From positions 4,278,001-4,342,000 of the forward strand of contig NZ_PJMX01000001.1 of NCBI RefSeq assembly GCF_002846415.1: 64,000 nt of DNA. The letters run 5' to 3'. This DNA comes from Streptomyces sp. TLI_146 (GTDB lineage Bacteria; Actinomycetota; Actinomycetes; Streptomycetales; Streptomycetaceae). A model generated the notes under the pieces. It was not told where the DNA came from and ran no database searches. It saw only the letters and a list, made by a program, of their open reading frames with translations. How positions within the stretch are numbered: position 1 is the stretch's first letter; each line of letters starts with the position of its first letter. Both the position numbers and the translations under genes were made by a program. Positions 26,723-34,214 of the stretch are shown piece by piece.

Positions 26723-27370
26723 ATGACAGGACAAGTACGCACCGTCGACGGCCGCGTGGCCGGCCGACGCGGCCAGGCGACGCGGCAGAAGCTGCTCGAC
26801 TGCCTCAGCGAGATGCTCAGCTCCTCGCCGTACCGGGATGTAAAAGTCATCGACGTGGCCCGGAAGGCGGGCACTTCACCCGCGACCTTCTACCAGTACT
26901 TCCCCGATGTCGAGGGCGCCGTCCTGGAGATCGCGGAGGAAATGGCCAAGGAGGGCGCGGCGTTGACCGCCCTCGTCGAGGGCCGCTCCTGGGTCGGCAA
27001 GGCCGGCTGGCAGACGGCGGAGGAACTGGTCGAGGGATTCCTCGACTTCTGGCGCAAGAACGACGCGATCCTCCGCGTGGTGGACCTGGGCGCGGCCGAG
27101 GGCGACAAGCGGTTCTACAAGATCCGCATGAAGATCCTCAACTCCGTGAACAACTCCCTTACGGACGCGGTCAAGGAGCTCCAGTCCAAGGGCAAGGTCG
27201 ACAAGGACGTCAGTCCGGCGGCGATGGCGGGTTCGATCGTCGCGATGCTGGCGGCGGTCGCCTCGCACCAGAAGGGCTTCCAGACCTGGGGCGTCAAGCA
27301 GGCCGAGCTGAAGCCGAACCTGGCGCTGCTCGTCCATCTGGGCATCACGGGCAAGAAGCCGACGAAGTAG
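26723..27370 (+). CDS. TetR-family transcriptional regulator
   Basis: A 215-residue regulator. Residues about 20-65 (RQKLLDCLSEMLSSSPYRDVKVIDVARKAGTSPATFYQYFPDVEGAVLEIAEEM) are the TetR DNA-binding domain; the rest is an all-helical ligand domain. It is the only TetR-type gene in the window. The sequence CTGAC-GGCAT-GACAG overlaps its start codon and matches the recurrent palindrome at nine of ten arm positions. It is therefore a candidate for the regulator of the catabolic regulon described here, though it is not next to any of the catabolic operons. The ATG is well supported. Confidence 0.88.
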   Translation: MTGQVRTVDGRVAGRRGQATRQKLLDCLSEMLSSSPYRDVKVIDVARKAGTSPATFYQYFPDVEGAVLEIAEEMAKEGAALTALVEGRSWVGKAGWQTAEELVEGFLDFWRKNDAILRVVDLGAAEGDKRFYKIRMKILNSVNNSLTDAVKELQSKGKVDKDVSPAAMAGSIVAMLAAVASHQKGFQTWGVKQAELKPNLALLVHLGITGKKPTK

Positions 27371-27447
27371 GCGCGGCGCGGGGAACGTACGGGTCGGCCA
27401 CCTCGCGCCGACGCCGCGATCGCCGGGGCGCGCGCCCTCAAGTCCTG

Positions 27448-27990
27448 TCACGCCGACGGTGGTTCACCCAGGTGAGCCCCGTCGGCGTTCCCGCGCCCCG
27501 GCACCTCCGCCTCCCGCCGCTCCAGCCGGAAGAGCCGTATCTCGCGCTCTACGCGGGCCTGGTACGCGGCGTACGGCGGCCAGAACGCCAGCGCCGCCCG
27601 CCAGGCCGCCGCCCGCTCCTCCCCCGCGAGTAGCCGGGCGCGTACCGGCACGTCCTGCCCCTTCCAGCTGATCTCGGCGTCCGGGTGGGCCAGCAGGTTG
27701 CCGGTCCAGGCGGGATGGCCGGGACGGCCGAAGTTGGAGCCGACGAGCAGCCAGGTCCCGGCGTCCTCCGGCATACAGGCGAGCGGAGTCCGCCGCGCGA
27801 GCCCCGACCTGGCCCCGCGCGCGGTGAGCACGACCCCCGGCAGCATCCGCGCACTGGGCAGCACCCGGCCCCGGGTGAGCCGGTGGACGGCCCGGTCCAG
27901 GGCGGGGACGACATGGGGGGCCACTTTCGCGAACGCGCGCGTGGACGACACCCTCTGGACGAGCCGTACGCCGCGCGAGGCCCCGCTCAC
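27448..27990 (-). CDS. Nitroreductase / deazaflavin (F420)-dependent family protein
   Basis: A 180-residue protein of the Ddn-like split beta-barrel family. LPGVVLTARGARSGLARRTPLACMPEDAGTWLLVGSNFGRPGHPAWTGNLLAHPDAEISWKGQDVPVRARLL carries the R-x-x-P-L and G-x-N-x-x-x-P-x-W-x-x-N-L motifs of the group. Members use F420 to reduce quinones or other substrates. The GTG at 27990 overlaps the upstream acyl-CoA dehydrogenase stop as GTGA, so the two are coupled and share the palindrome at 29215. Confidence 0.85.
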   Translation of the reverse strand: MSGASRGVRLVQRVSSTRAFAKVAPHVVPALDRAVHRLTRGRVLPSARMLPGVVLTARGARSGLARRTPLACMPEDAGTWLLVGSNFGRPGHPAWTGNLLAHPDAEISWKGQDVPVRARLLAGEERAAAWRAALAFWPPYAAYQARVEREIRLFRLERREAEVPGRGNADGAHLGEPPSA

Positions 27991-29172
27991 CGGGTGGCCG
28001 CCCACGCGCGCGTGCCCGTCGTACGCCCCCGGAACAGCCCGGCCCGCTCGGCGGCGCGGGCCCTCAGCGCCGCCACGGGCCCGAAGAGCAGCTCGTCGGC
28101 CGCGGCCCGCTTGAAGTACAGGTGCGCGTCGTGCTCCCAGGTGAACCCGAGGCCTCCGTGCAACTGGATCGCCTCGGCGGCGGCGCCCCGCAGCGCCTCC
28201 AGCGCCTGCGCGAGCGCGAGCCCCCGGCGTCCGGGTCGCAGGCCGCGTAGTAGGCGGCGGAACGGGCCGCCTGCACCTGTACGTACCGGTCCGCGAGGCG
28301 GTGCTTGACCGCCTGGAAGGACCCGATGGGGCGCCCGAACTGCTCGCGCTCCTTCACGTACGCGACGGTCCGCTCCAGCACGTGCGCGGCGGCGCCGACG
28401 GCTTCGGCGGCGAGCGTGGTGGCGGCGGTGCGGCCGACGGCGGCGAGCGGTTCGCCGACACCCTCTCCGATCACCTCGCCTTCCACGTCCCTGAGTTGGA
28501 TACCGCCTTGGACCCGGGTCTCGTCGAGGGTCGTGTGCCGGGTGCGACGCAGCCCGGCGGCGTCCGCTCGTACGAGGAAGAGCCGGACGCGGCCGCGGGT
28601 GAAGCCGCCGGTGTGGGCGGGGACGAGGAGGAGGTCGGCGCGGTGGGCGTCGAGGACCTGGGCGGCCTCGCCGTACAGCCGCCATGTGCTGTCGACCTGC
28701 CGGGCCTGGATGCCCCCGGCGCGACCGCCGCCCGCCCACGAGCCGTCGGCGTTGTCGCCGGTCAGGCCGAGGGCGAGCGCGAGGACGGGGCCCGGGACGG
28801 CGAGGGTCGCGGTGAGCTCGCCGCGTGCGAGCGGGGGAGGTACGTGCGCTTCTGCGGCTCGGTGCCGAGGGCGAGGAGGAGGGGGGCGGCGAGGGCGGCG
28901 GTGGCGAGGAGGGGGGACGGGAGGAGGGCGCGGCCGGTCTCCTCGGCGGCGAGGGCGAGCTCGGTGTCCCCGCAGCCGACGCCGCCGTACGCCTCGGGGA
29001 TGGCGAGCCCCGGGAGGCCCAGCTCCTTGGCGAGCTGCCGCCACAGGGTGGGGTCGTATCCCGCCGGGGTGCGGACGGCGGCCTTTACCTCGTCGGGGCC
29101 GCAGCGCTTGGCGAGGAGGGTGCGGAGGGTGCGGCGGATCTCGTGCTGCTCCGGGGTGAGGTGGGGGTCCAT
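27987..29172 (-). pseudogene. Acyl-CoA dehydrogenase family gene with two apparent frameshifts
   Basis: Three reading frames in order encode one acyl-CoA dehydrogenase of about 395 residues: MDPHLTPEQHEIRRTLRTLL..., then PPLARGELTATLAVPG...YVKEREQFGRPIGSFQAVKHRLAD..., then GLALAQALEALRGAAAEAIQLHGGLGFTWEHDAHLYFKRA. The frame changes at the five-base runs at 28833-28837 and 28221-28225. One added base in each run rejoins the frames exactly. This is the short, CHCHE-type (FadE partner) form. The strong conservation on both sides of each break suggests either very recent lesions or read errors in homopolymers. A near-perfect palindrome lies upstream. Confidence 0.75.
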
Positions 29173-29214
29173 GAGCGGCTTTCCTCCCGGGGGGGCGGGG
29201 TCGACGCGGCGAAT

Positions 29215-29229
29215 CTGACGGTACATCAG
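29215..29229. promoter_or_regulatory. Operator-like palindrome CTGAC-GGTAC-ATCAG (one mismatch)
   Basis: Lies 42 bases upstream of the acyl-CoA dehydrogenase start (minus strand). It has outer T flanks like the other sites. Confidence 0.65.
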
Positions 29230-29357
29230 TTTCCTTCGACCCACCCCTCCCCTTCCCGAGGTCGCCCCGTCCGGCCTGCGTCAAGTTCGACGCCTGTCAC
29301 AGAGAGCCTCAACGCCACATGGAAGACGGGCCGTCCGACCCATGGAAGGGTGACCGC

Positions 29358-29828
29358 ATGGCACGGACCGAGTACTACGACGACCCGAACGCGCCGAAGC
29401 CCAACAGCCTGGTCGTTGCCGCCTCTGCCGTCGTCACTGACGACGGGGGGCGCGTCCTCCTCCAGCGCCGCCGGGACAACGACTTGTGGGCACTTCCCGG
29501 TGGAGCCATGGACATGGGGGAATCACTGCCCGGCACGGCTGTCCGGGAGGTCAAGGAAGAGACGGGCCTGGACGTGGAGATCACGGGGCTGGTCGGCACG
29601 TACACGGACCCGCGGCACATCATCGCGTACAGCGACGGAGAGGTTCGCCGGCAGTTCGCCGTCGTCTTCACGGCACGCGTGGTCGGCGGGAAGCTCGCCA
29701 TGTCGGACGAGTCGACGGAGCTGCGCTACGTCTCACCCGGTGACTTCGCGGCGCTGCCCATGCACCACACGCAGCGGCTACGGCTCGCGCACTACCTGGA
29801 GCACCGGGACCGGCCCCATCTCGGTTGA
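29358..29828 (+). CDS. Nudix hydrolase
   Basis: A 156-residue protein. The Nudix box spans residues 49-71, G-x5-E-x7-R-E-V-x-E-E-x-G-L, with AMDMGE and REVKEETGL visible, and all catalytic residues are present. Members hydrolyse nucleoside diphosphate derivatives, including damaged nucleotides, NADH or CoA. The ATG at 29358 follows GGAAGGGTGA; an earlier in-frame ATG has no ribosome site. It is unrelated in sequence to the catabolic genes around it and is probably a separate unit. Confidence 0.9.
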   Translation: MARTEYYDDPNAPKPNSLVVAASAVVTDDGGRVLLQRRRDNDLWALPGGAMDMGESLPGTAVREVKEETGLDVEITGLVGTYTDPRHIIAYSDGEVRRQFAVVFTARVVGGKLAMSDESTELRYVSPGDFAALPMHHTQRLRLAHYLEHRDRPHLG

Positions 29829-29870
29829 GCCGCCAAGGGCTTTCGGGAAGGGCGTCCCAGAGGCAGGAAT

Positions 29871-29885
29871 CTGATGTACCGTCAG
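29871..29885. promoter_or_regulatory. Operator-like palindrome CTGAT-GTACC-GTCAG (one mismatch)
   Basis: Ends only four bases before the thiolase ATG, so a protein bound here would block transcription start. There is no room for a ribosome site, which suggests a leaderless mRNA. Confidence 0.7.
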
Positions 29886-29889
29886 ATTC

Positions 29890-31080
29890 ATGGCAGCAGC
29901 CCACACGCGCGCCCGCCCACACCCCCGCCCCGTCGCCATAGTCGGCACCGCCCTCTCCGACACCGGCCGAGTCGACGACGCCACCCCGTACGCCCTGCAC
30001 GCCCAAGCCGCCCGCAGAGCACTCGCGGACTCCGGGCTGGACAGGGGTGTCGTCGACGGGTTCGGGTCGGCGGGGCTCGGCACGCTCGCGCCGGTCGAAG
30101 TCGCCGAGTACCTGGGGCTGAAGCCGACCTGGGTGGACTCGACCGGCGTCGGCGGCGCCACCTGGGAGGTGATGGCCGCGCACGCCGTGGACGCCATCGC
30201 CGCCGGGCACGCCAACGCCGTACTCCTCGTCTACGGCTCAACCGCACGCGCCGACATCAAAGCCGGGCGAAGGACATCGAATCTATCGTTCGGCGGGCGC
30301 GGACCCCTGCAATTCGAAGTTCCTTATGGACATACCTTGATTTCGAAGTACGCGATGGCCGCGCGCCGCCATATGCACCAGTACGGCACCACCGTCGAGC
30401 AGCTGGCCGAGATCGCCGTCCAGGCGCGCGCCAACGCCGCGACCAACCCCGACGCGATGTTCCGCGACCCGATCACCGTCGACGACGTCCTGTCCGGACC
30501 GATGATCGCGGACCCGTTCACCAAGCTGCACTGCTGCATCCGCTCGGACGGGGGGTGCGCGGTGCTGCTCGCGGCGGAGGAGTACGTACGCGACACGGCC
30601 AAGGCCCCTGTCTGGGTGCTGGGTTCGGGCATGGCCGTCTCCCACACCACGATGTCCGAGTGGGACGACTTCACCGTCTCCCCGGCCGCCGTCTCGGGCC
30701 GGCTCGCCTTCGAACGGGCCGGAGTGGGACCGTACGACATCGACCTCGCGGAGATCTACGACGCCTTCACGTACATGACCCTCGTGACCCTCGAAGACCT
30801 CGGGTTCTGCGCGAAGGGGGAGGGGGGCGCGTTCGTCGAGAAGGGGCGGCTGCTGAGGGACGGCGCGCTGCCCGTCAACACCGACGGCGGCGGGCTCTCC
30901 GCCTGCCACCCCGGCATGCGGGGGCTCTTCCTCCTCGTGGAGGCCGTACGACAGCTGCGCGGGGAGGCGGGCGGGGGTCAGGTCCGCAGGCCCGACGGCA
31001 GCCTCCCCGAGCTCGCCGTCGCCTCGGGCACGGGCGGCTGGTTCTGCTCGTCGGGAACGCTCGTCCTGGGGCGCGGGTGA
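29890..31080 (+). CDS. Thiolase-like protein (lipid-transfer type)
   Basis: A 396-residue thiolase-fold protein similar in architecture to the one at 19.6 kb: PVAIVGTALSDTG start, GVGGATWEVMAAHAVDAIAAGHANAVLLVYGS, DLAEIYDAFTYMTLVTLEDLGFC and NTDGGGLSACHPG with the conserved H-P-G. The start codon lies four bases after an operator palindrome without a ribosome site, so translation is probably leaderless. A patch of about 35 codons near 30235-30340 uses many codons that are rare in the window (AAA, AGG, ACA, CTA, CAA, TAT, ATT), unlike the rest. Its DUF35 partner may be the gene at 34.2 kb. Confidence 0.88.
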   Translation: MAAAHTRARPHPRPVAIVGTALSDTGRVDDATPYALHAQAARRALADSGLDRGVVDGFGSAGLGTLAPVEVAEYLGLKPTWVDSTGVGGATWEVMAAHAVDAIAAGHANAVLLVYGSTARADIKAGRRTSNLSFGGRGPLQFEVPYGHTLISKYAMAARRHMHQYGTTVEQLAEIAVQARANAATNPDAMFRDPITVDDVLSGPMIADPFTKLHCCIRSDGGCAVLLAAEEYVRDTAKAPVWVLGSGMAVSHTTMSEWDDFTVSPAAVSGRLAFERAGVGPYDIDLAEIYDAFTYMTLVTLEDLGFCAKGEGGAFVEKGRLLRDGALPVNTDGGGLSACHPGMRGLFLLVEAVRQLRGEAGGGQVRRPDGSLPELAVASGTGGWFCSSGTLVLGRG

Positions 31081-31196
31081 GCCCCGCACGCCCCAGGGGG
31101 CGCGGGATCGCCACCCTTCGTTCATGGTGCGCTTCGAGCCAAGCAGAGCCTCTAATTCAGTGGCTCCCCGCGTCCCCACCCCCGACAATCGCCCCC

Positions 31197-31760
31197 ATGA
31201 CCACCCCACTCCCCTTCCTCACCACCGACCGCCTCGTCCTCCGCCCCTTCACCGACACCGAGGCCGACCTCGACCTCGTCGTCGAGCTCGACAGCGACCC
31301 CGAGGTCATGCGGTACCTCACCGGCGGCCGCCCCATGACCCGGGACGAGATCCGGGCCGGATCGTTCGGGCGGATGCTGCCCGGGGACGCGGGATTCTGG
31401 GCGACGCATCTGCGTGACACGGGCGAGTTCATCGGGTGGCACTGCCTGCGCCCCGGCCTCGACGCCCCGCCGGACCACGCGGACCTCGGGTACCGGCTGC
31501 GGAAGCCGGCCTGGGGCAAGGGGTACGCGCGCGAGGGCGCGCTCGCGCTCATCCAGAAGGGGTTCGGGGAGCTGGGCTACACGCGCATCACCGCCAACAC
31601 GATGTATGTGAACGACCGCTCCCGGCGCGTGATGGAGCGGTGCGGGCTCACGTACGTCCGTACGTACTTCGAGGAGTGGCCCTACTCCGTCGAGGGCGAC
31701 GAGCACGGGGACGTCGAGTACGCCCTGTCGCGGGAGGAGTGGCTCGCGCGGGGCGACTGA
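31197..31760 (+). CDS. GNAT-family N-acetyltransferase (RimJ/RimL-like)
   Basis: A 187-residue acetyltransferase. LTTDRLVLRPFTDTEADLDLVVELDSDPEVMRYLTGG is the typical start of the Acetyltransf_3 group. LGYRLRKPAWGKGYAREGALALIQKGFGELGYTRITANTMYVNDRSRRVMERCGLTYV holds the acetyl-CoA loop (K-x-x-W-G-K-G-Y-A) and the N-x-x-S-x-x-V-M-x-x-x-G motif. It transfers acetyl from acetyl-CoA to an amine of unknown identity. It is closely followed by the PNPOx-type gene. Confidence 0.88.
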   Translation: MTTPLPFLTTDRLVLRPFTDTEADLDLVVELDSDPEVMRYLTGGRPMTRDEIRAGSFGRMLPGDAGFWATHLRDTGEFIGWHCLRPGLDAPPDHADLGYRLRKPAWGKGYAREGALALIQKGFGELGYTRITANTMYVNDRSRRVMERCGLTYVRTYFEEWPYSVEGDEHGDVEYALSREEWLARGD

Positions 31761-31783
31761 GGCCCACGGGTGACAATCGGCCC

Positions 31784-32434
31784 ATGGAATTCCAGGAGTA
31801 CCTGCACACCCTGCGCGTCTGGGACGTCGAGCTGCCGCGGTTCGACGTGGAGGTCGCGCCCGACGAGCCCCTGCCGCTCTTCCAGGAGTGGCTGATGCAC
31901 GCGGGCCGCGCCGGGCAGACCGAGCCGCACACGATGTCGCTCGCGACGGTGGACGGGGAAGGGCGGCCCGACGTACGGACGTTGATGCTGCACGGGGCCG
32001 ACGCGGACGGGTTCACGTTCGGGTCGCACTCCGGCAGCGCGAAGGGACGGCAGCTGGCGGCCCGCCCCGCCGCGGCGCTCGGGTTCTACTGGCCTGCCGT
32101 GGGGCGGCAGGTGCGGGTGCGGGGTTCGGTGACCCCGGCCGGGACGGAGGCCAGCCAGGCCGATCTGCATGCCCGTTCGACGGGCGCGCTGGCGGCGGCG
32201 CTGGTGGGGCGCCAGAGCGAGGTGCTGCGCTCCCTGGACGAGCTCGCGGCGGCGTCGGAGAGCGCCTGGACCCAGGCGACGGCTTCACCGAACGCCCCCG
32301 TCCCCAGCTGGACGTTGTACGTCCTGGACCCCGTGGAGGTCGAGTTCTTCCAGGGGGATGCCCGGCGGCGACATGTCCGGCTGCGGTATCGGCGGGAGGG
32401 GGCTGGATGGGTGCGGGAGTTGTTGTGGCCGTAG
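31784..32434 (+). CDS. pdxH: Pyridoxamine 5'-phosphate oxidase family (PdxH-like)
   Basis: A 216-residue FMN-binding split-barrel protein. EPHTMSLATVDGEGRPDVRTLMLHGADADGFTFGSHSGSAKGRQLAARPAAALGFYWPAVGRQVRVRGSVTP matches the PNPOx core (R-T-[LM]-L, F-x-[ST]-x-x-x-S-x-K, F-Y-W-x-x-x-x-R-Q-V-R-V-x-G). The C-terminal dimerisation region VEFFQGDARRRHVRLRYRREGAGW resembles the PdxH signature but is looser. It would make pyridoxal phosphate or act on a related substrate. Twenty-three bases separate it from the acetyltransferase. Confidence 0.8.
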   Translation: MEFQEYLHTLRVWDVELPRFDVEVAPDEPLPLFQEWLMHAGRAGQTEPHTMSLATVDGEGRPDVRTLMLHGADADGFTFGSHSGSAKGRQLAARPAAALGFYWPAVGRQVRVRGSVTPAGTEASQADLHARSTGALAAALVGRQSEVLRSLDELAAASESAWTQATASPNAPVPSWTLYVLDPVEVEFFQGDARRRHVRLRYRREGAGWVRELLWP

Positions 32435-32575
32435 GGGGTCGTGAAGCCCTTCCCGCGCTTCCGGTCGAGGCGCGGGCGTAGCTTGAGACCATGGCCTCTG
32501 AGCACTTGGGCGACGCGTAGCCCCTTACGTCCCCAGGGAGGAATGCTGGGACGAACGGGGCTCGTGTCGCTGCTC
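32435..32575. other. Short gap at the edge of the peptide-modification locus
   Basis: No gene or clear hairpin is seen. GC content starts to fall here relative to the flanking genes. Confidence 0.4.
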
Positions 32576-33745
32576 CTAGGCAGAAACCAGGTTGTCGGGC
32601 GAGTCGAGCCAGACACGTTCGCCGTTACTGTCCACGGCGAGCCCGAAGCGCTCGAAACCGGGGCGGCCTTGTTCCTCCCACCAGCGGTACGCGATCACCA
32701 CTTCATCCCAGAGGTTCCGGGGCCCAGACTGGTAGACCTCGAACTCATCCCGCCCCGGCACGTAGTCAGCCGTGGCCCACGACGTGACGGCTGTGTCCCG
32801 CAGCCACAGTGTGTAACAGCCGTCGTCGTAGGTCTCAGCCCACGGGAACGCTTCGGGCACCTGCACCCCGATCGCGAACATGACGAGCCAGTCGCCCACA
32901 TCGTCCGGGGACAGCGCCGTCATGGACCTCACGCCGTCCGCCGGCCACTTCCGCCCGCCCAGGTACTCGCGAACGTGCACACGCTGGATCCTCTGAGCGC
33001 GCATGCGCATGAACGCCGACGAGCCCACGAACGGGCCGGACGCTGAGCCGTCCTCAGCGACCGTGAGACGCGCTACCGCCTCCCCGCCGTACGTCGGCCC
33101 CCACGGGGTCACGATCACTCCGTCCGGCTTCACCTGCTCCCGCCATGCCGGAGGCACGCTGCCGATGGAGCACGTAGCGATCAGTCGGTCATAGGGGGCC
33201 CGCTCCGGGTAGCCCTCCGCGCCATCACCGACGTGCACCAGCGGACGCAGACCAGCGAGGTTCAGGCGAGTACGCGCGTCCTCTGCGCCGGCCTCGTCCA
33301 CCTCGACCGTGACGACGTTCTCAGCGCCCAACCGATGGGACAGCAGAGCAGCGTTCCATCCGGTACCGGTGCCGATCTCAAGGACCGTGTTCCCGTCCTC
33401 GACGCCGAGCGCGTCCAGCATCGAAAACACCATCGTGGGCATGGAGTTGGACGACGTAGGCGACTTGCCCTTGCCCGTTCCGAGGTACGCGCCGTCATCC
33501 CATTGGGTCGTGATGGGCGCGTCCCGGTAGACAGCCTCCCACCACAATTCGGGTTGCTCGTCCCGAATCACGCGGTCGTCCTGACGGTTCATGCCCGCCC
33601 GGCCCGGCCAGATGACCTCGGGCACGAACAGGTGTCGCGGTACCGCCTCAAAGGCGGGGAGCCAATCGTTTGTGAGCGCGCCCGACTCCAAGAGCGCGGA
33701 GGCGAGCCGCTTGGGACCCGCCTCCTTGAGTTCGTGCTCAGACAC
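32576..33745 (-). CDS. PIMT-like (protein-L-isoaspartate type) methyltransferase
   Basis: A 389-residue SAM-dependent methyltransferase. VPRHLFVPE near residue 35 and MVFSMLDALGVEDGNTVLEIGTGTGWNAALLSHRLGAENVVTVEVD (105-150) show the PIMT fold, with motif I at 121-131. About 170 residues follow the catalytic domain, a C-terminal extension absent from housekeeping Pcm enzymes. Related enzymes in RiPP clusters methylate a peptide Asp, which then closes to an aspartimide. The GTG start lies two bases after the stop codon of a 45-aa Asp/Gly-rich peptide gene, its likely substrate. No ATP-grasp or lanthionine enzyme is nearby. Confidence 0.88.
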   Translation of the reverse strand: MSEHELKEAGPKRLASALLESGALTNDWLPAFEAVPRHLFVPEVIWPGRAGMNRQDDRVIRDEQPELWWEAVYRDAPITTQWDDGAYLGTGKGKSPTSSNSMPTMVFSMLDALGVEDGNTVLEIGTGTGWNAALLSHRLGAENVVTVEVDEAGAEDARTRLNLAGLRPLVHVGDGAEGYPERAPYDRLIATCSIGSVPPAWREQVKPDGVIVTPWGPTYGGEAVARLTVAEDGSASGPFVGSSAFMRMRAQRIQRVHVREYLGGRKWPADGVRSMTALSPDDVGDWLVMFAIGVQVPEAFPWAETYDDGCYTLWLRDTAVTSWATADYVPGRDEFEVYQSGPRNLWDEVVIAYRWWEEQGRPGFERFGLAVDSNGERVWLDSPDNLVSA

Positions 33746-33747
33746 TG

Positions 33748-33885
33748 TTACTTGCCGTCCGCCGGGTTCTGGCCGTCGTTCGTGTTGCCGCCCTCGTCGG
33801 ACCCGCCCCCGCCGTGCTTGTTCCCGCTGTCACTGTCGTCCTGCGGGTTGCCGCCATCGGCCATGGTCATCCACCAACCAGTCAT
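33748..33885 (-). CDS. 45-aa Asp/Gly/Asn-rich peptide, candidate RiPP precursor
   Basis: The peptide begins MTGWWMTMADGGNPQDDSDS and ends with a Gly/Asp/Asn-rich tail. The ATG at 33885 follows a strong ribosome site (AACGGAGG, about seven bases away), and the TAA stop is two bases from the methyltransferase GTG. Three Asp-Gly steps (residues 10-11, 37-38 and 43-44) are the residue pairs most prone to aspartimide formation. The aromatic-rich N-terminus (WW) could be the enzyme recognition part. It has no signal peptide. Assignment as a substrate of the PIMT-like enzyme is inference from coupling and composition. Confidence 0.7.
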   Translation of the reverse strand: MTGWWMTMADGGNPQDDSDSGNKHGGGGSDEGGNTNDGQNPADGK

Positions 33886-33937
33886 CTCAGAACCTCCGTT
33901 GACGATGTTCCTGGTGAACCCGCCCGACTGTCACGTC

Positions 33938-33982
33938 TCACGAGAATGAGCAGGCGCAACAGGTGCGCTCGGGGGTGGTCAT
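33938..33982 (-). CDS. Possible 14-aa Cys-rich ORF (MTTPERTCCACSFS)
   Basis: The ATG overlaps the stop codon of the 70-aa gene as ATGA, and GAGGGG lies about six bases upstream. The short product has a TCCACS motif. Coupling argues for translation, but so small an ORF can arise by chance. Confidence 0.35.
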   Translation of the reverse strand: MTTPERTCCACSFS

Positions 33983-34191
33983 CGCTGCCCCTCTGGGCGG
34001 AACGCGTCGGTCTCCCAGGGTTCCCCGCCGTCCGGCGGTACCAGCGTGACCGTGCGCGCGTCGCCGTCCCACGCGATGACCTTTCCGAACCTTCCGCGGG
34101 CTGTGTCCTTGACGATGACGCCCGGGATGGACACCCCAAGCCACGCACCGAGCTGCGGACGGTCGAAGGGGCCGACCTTGATCGCGGACAC
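33979..34191 (-). CDS. Small 70-aa protein of unknown function
   Basis: The GTG at 34191 follows GGAGGT at about ten bases. The product (MSAIKVGPFDRPQLGAWLG...FGKVIAWDGDARTVTLVPPDGGEPWETDAFRPEGQR) looks like a small beta-barrel: FGKVIAWDGDARTVTLVPPDGG has the strand-turn-strand pattern of KOW or SH3-like folds. It heads the run of genes leading to the 45-aa peptide and methyltransferase and shares their lower GC content. It could be a binding or recognition partner, but no family is recognised. Confidence 0.6.
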   Translation of the reverse strand: MSAIKVGPFDRPQLGAWLGVSIPGVIVKDTARGRFGKVIAWDGDARTVTLVPPDGGEPWETDAFRPEGQR

Positions 34192-34214
34192 GTCCAGGTC
34201 GACCTCCAGAACAC

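Noticed and set aside
32576..33745. Calling the methyltransferase housekeeping Pcm (protein repair)
   Set aside because: It is nearly twice the normal length, lies in a small-peptide operon and has a large extra C-terminal region.
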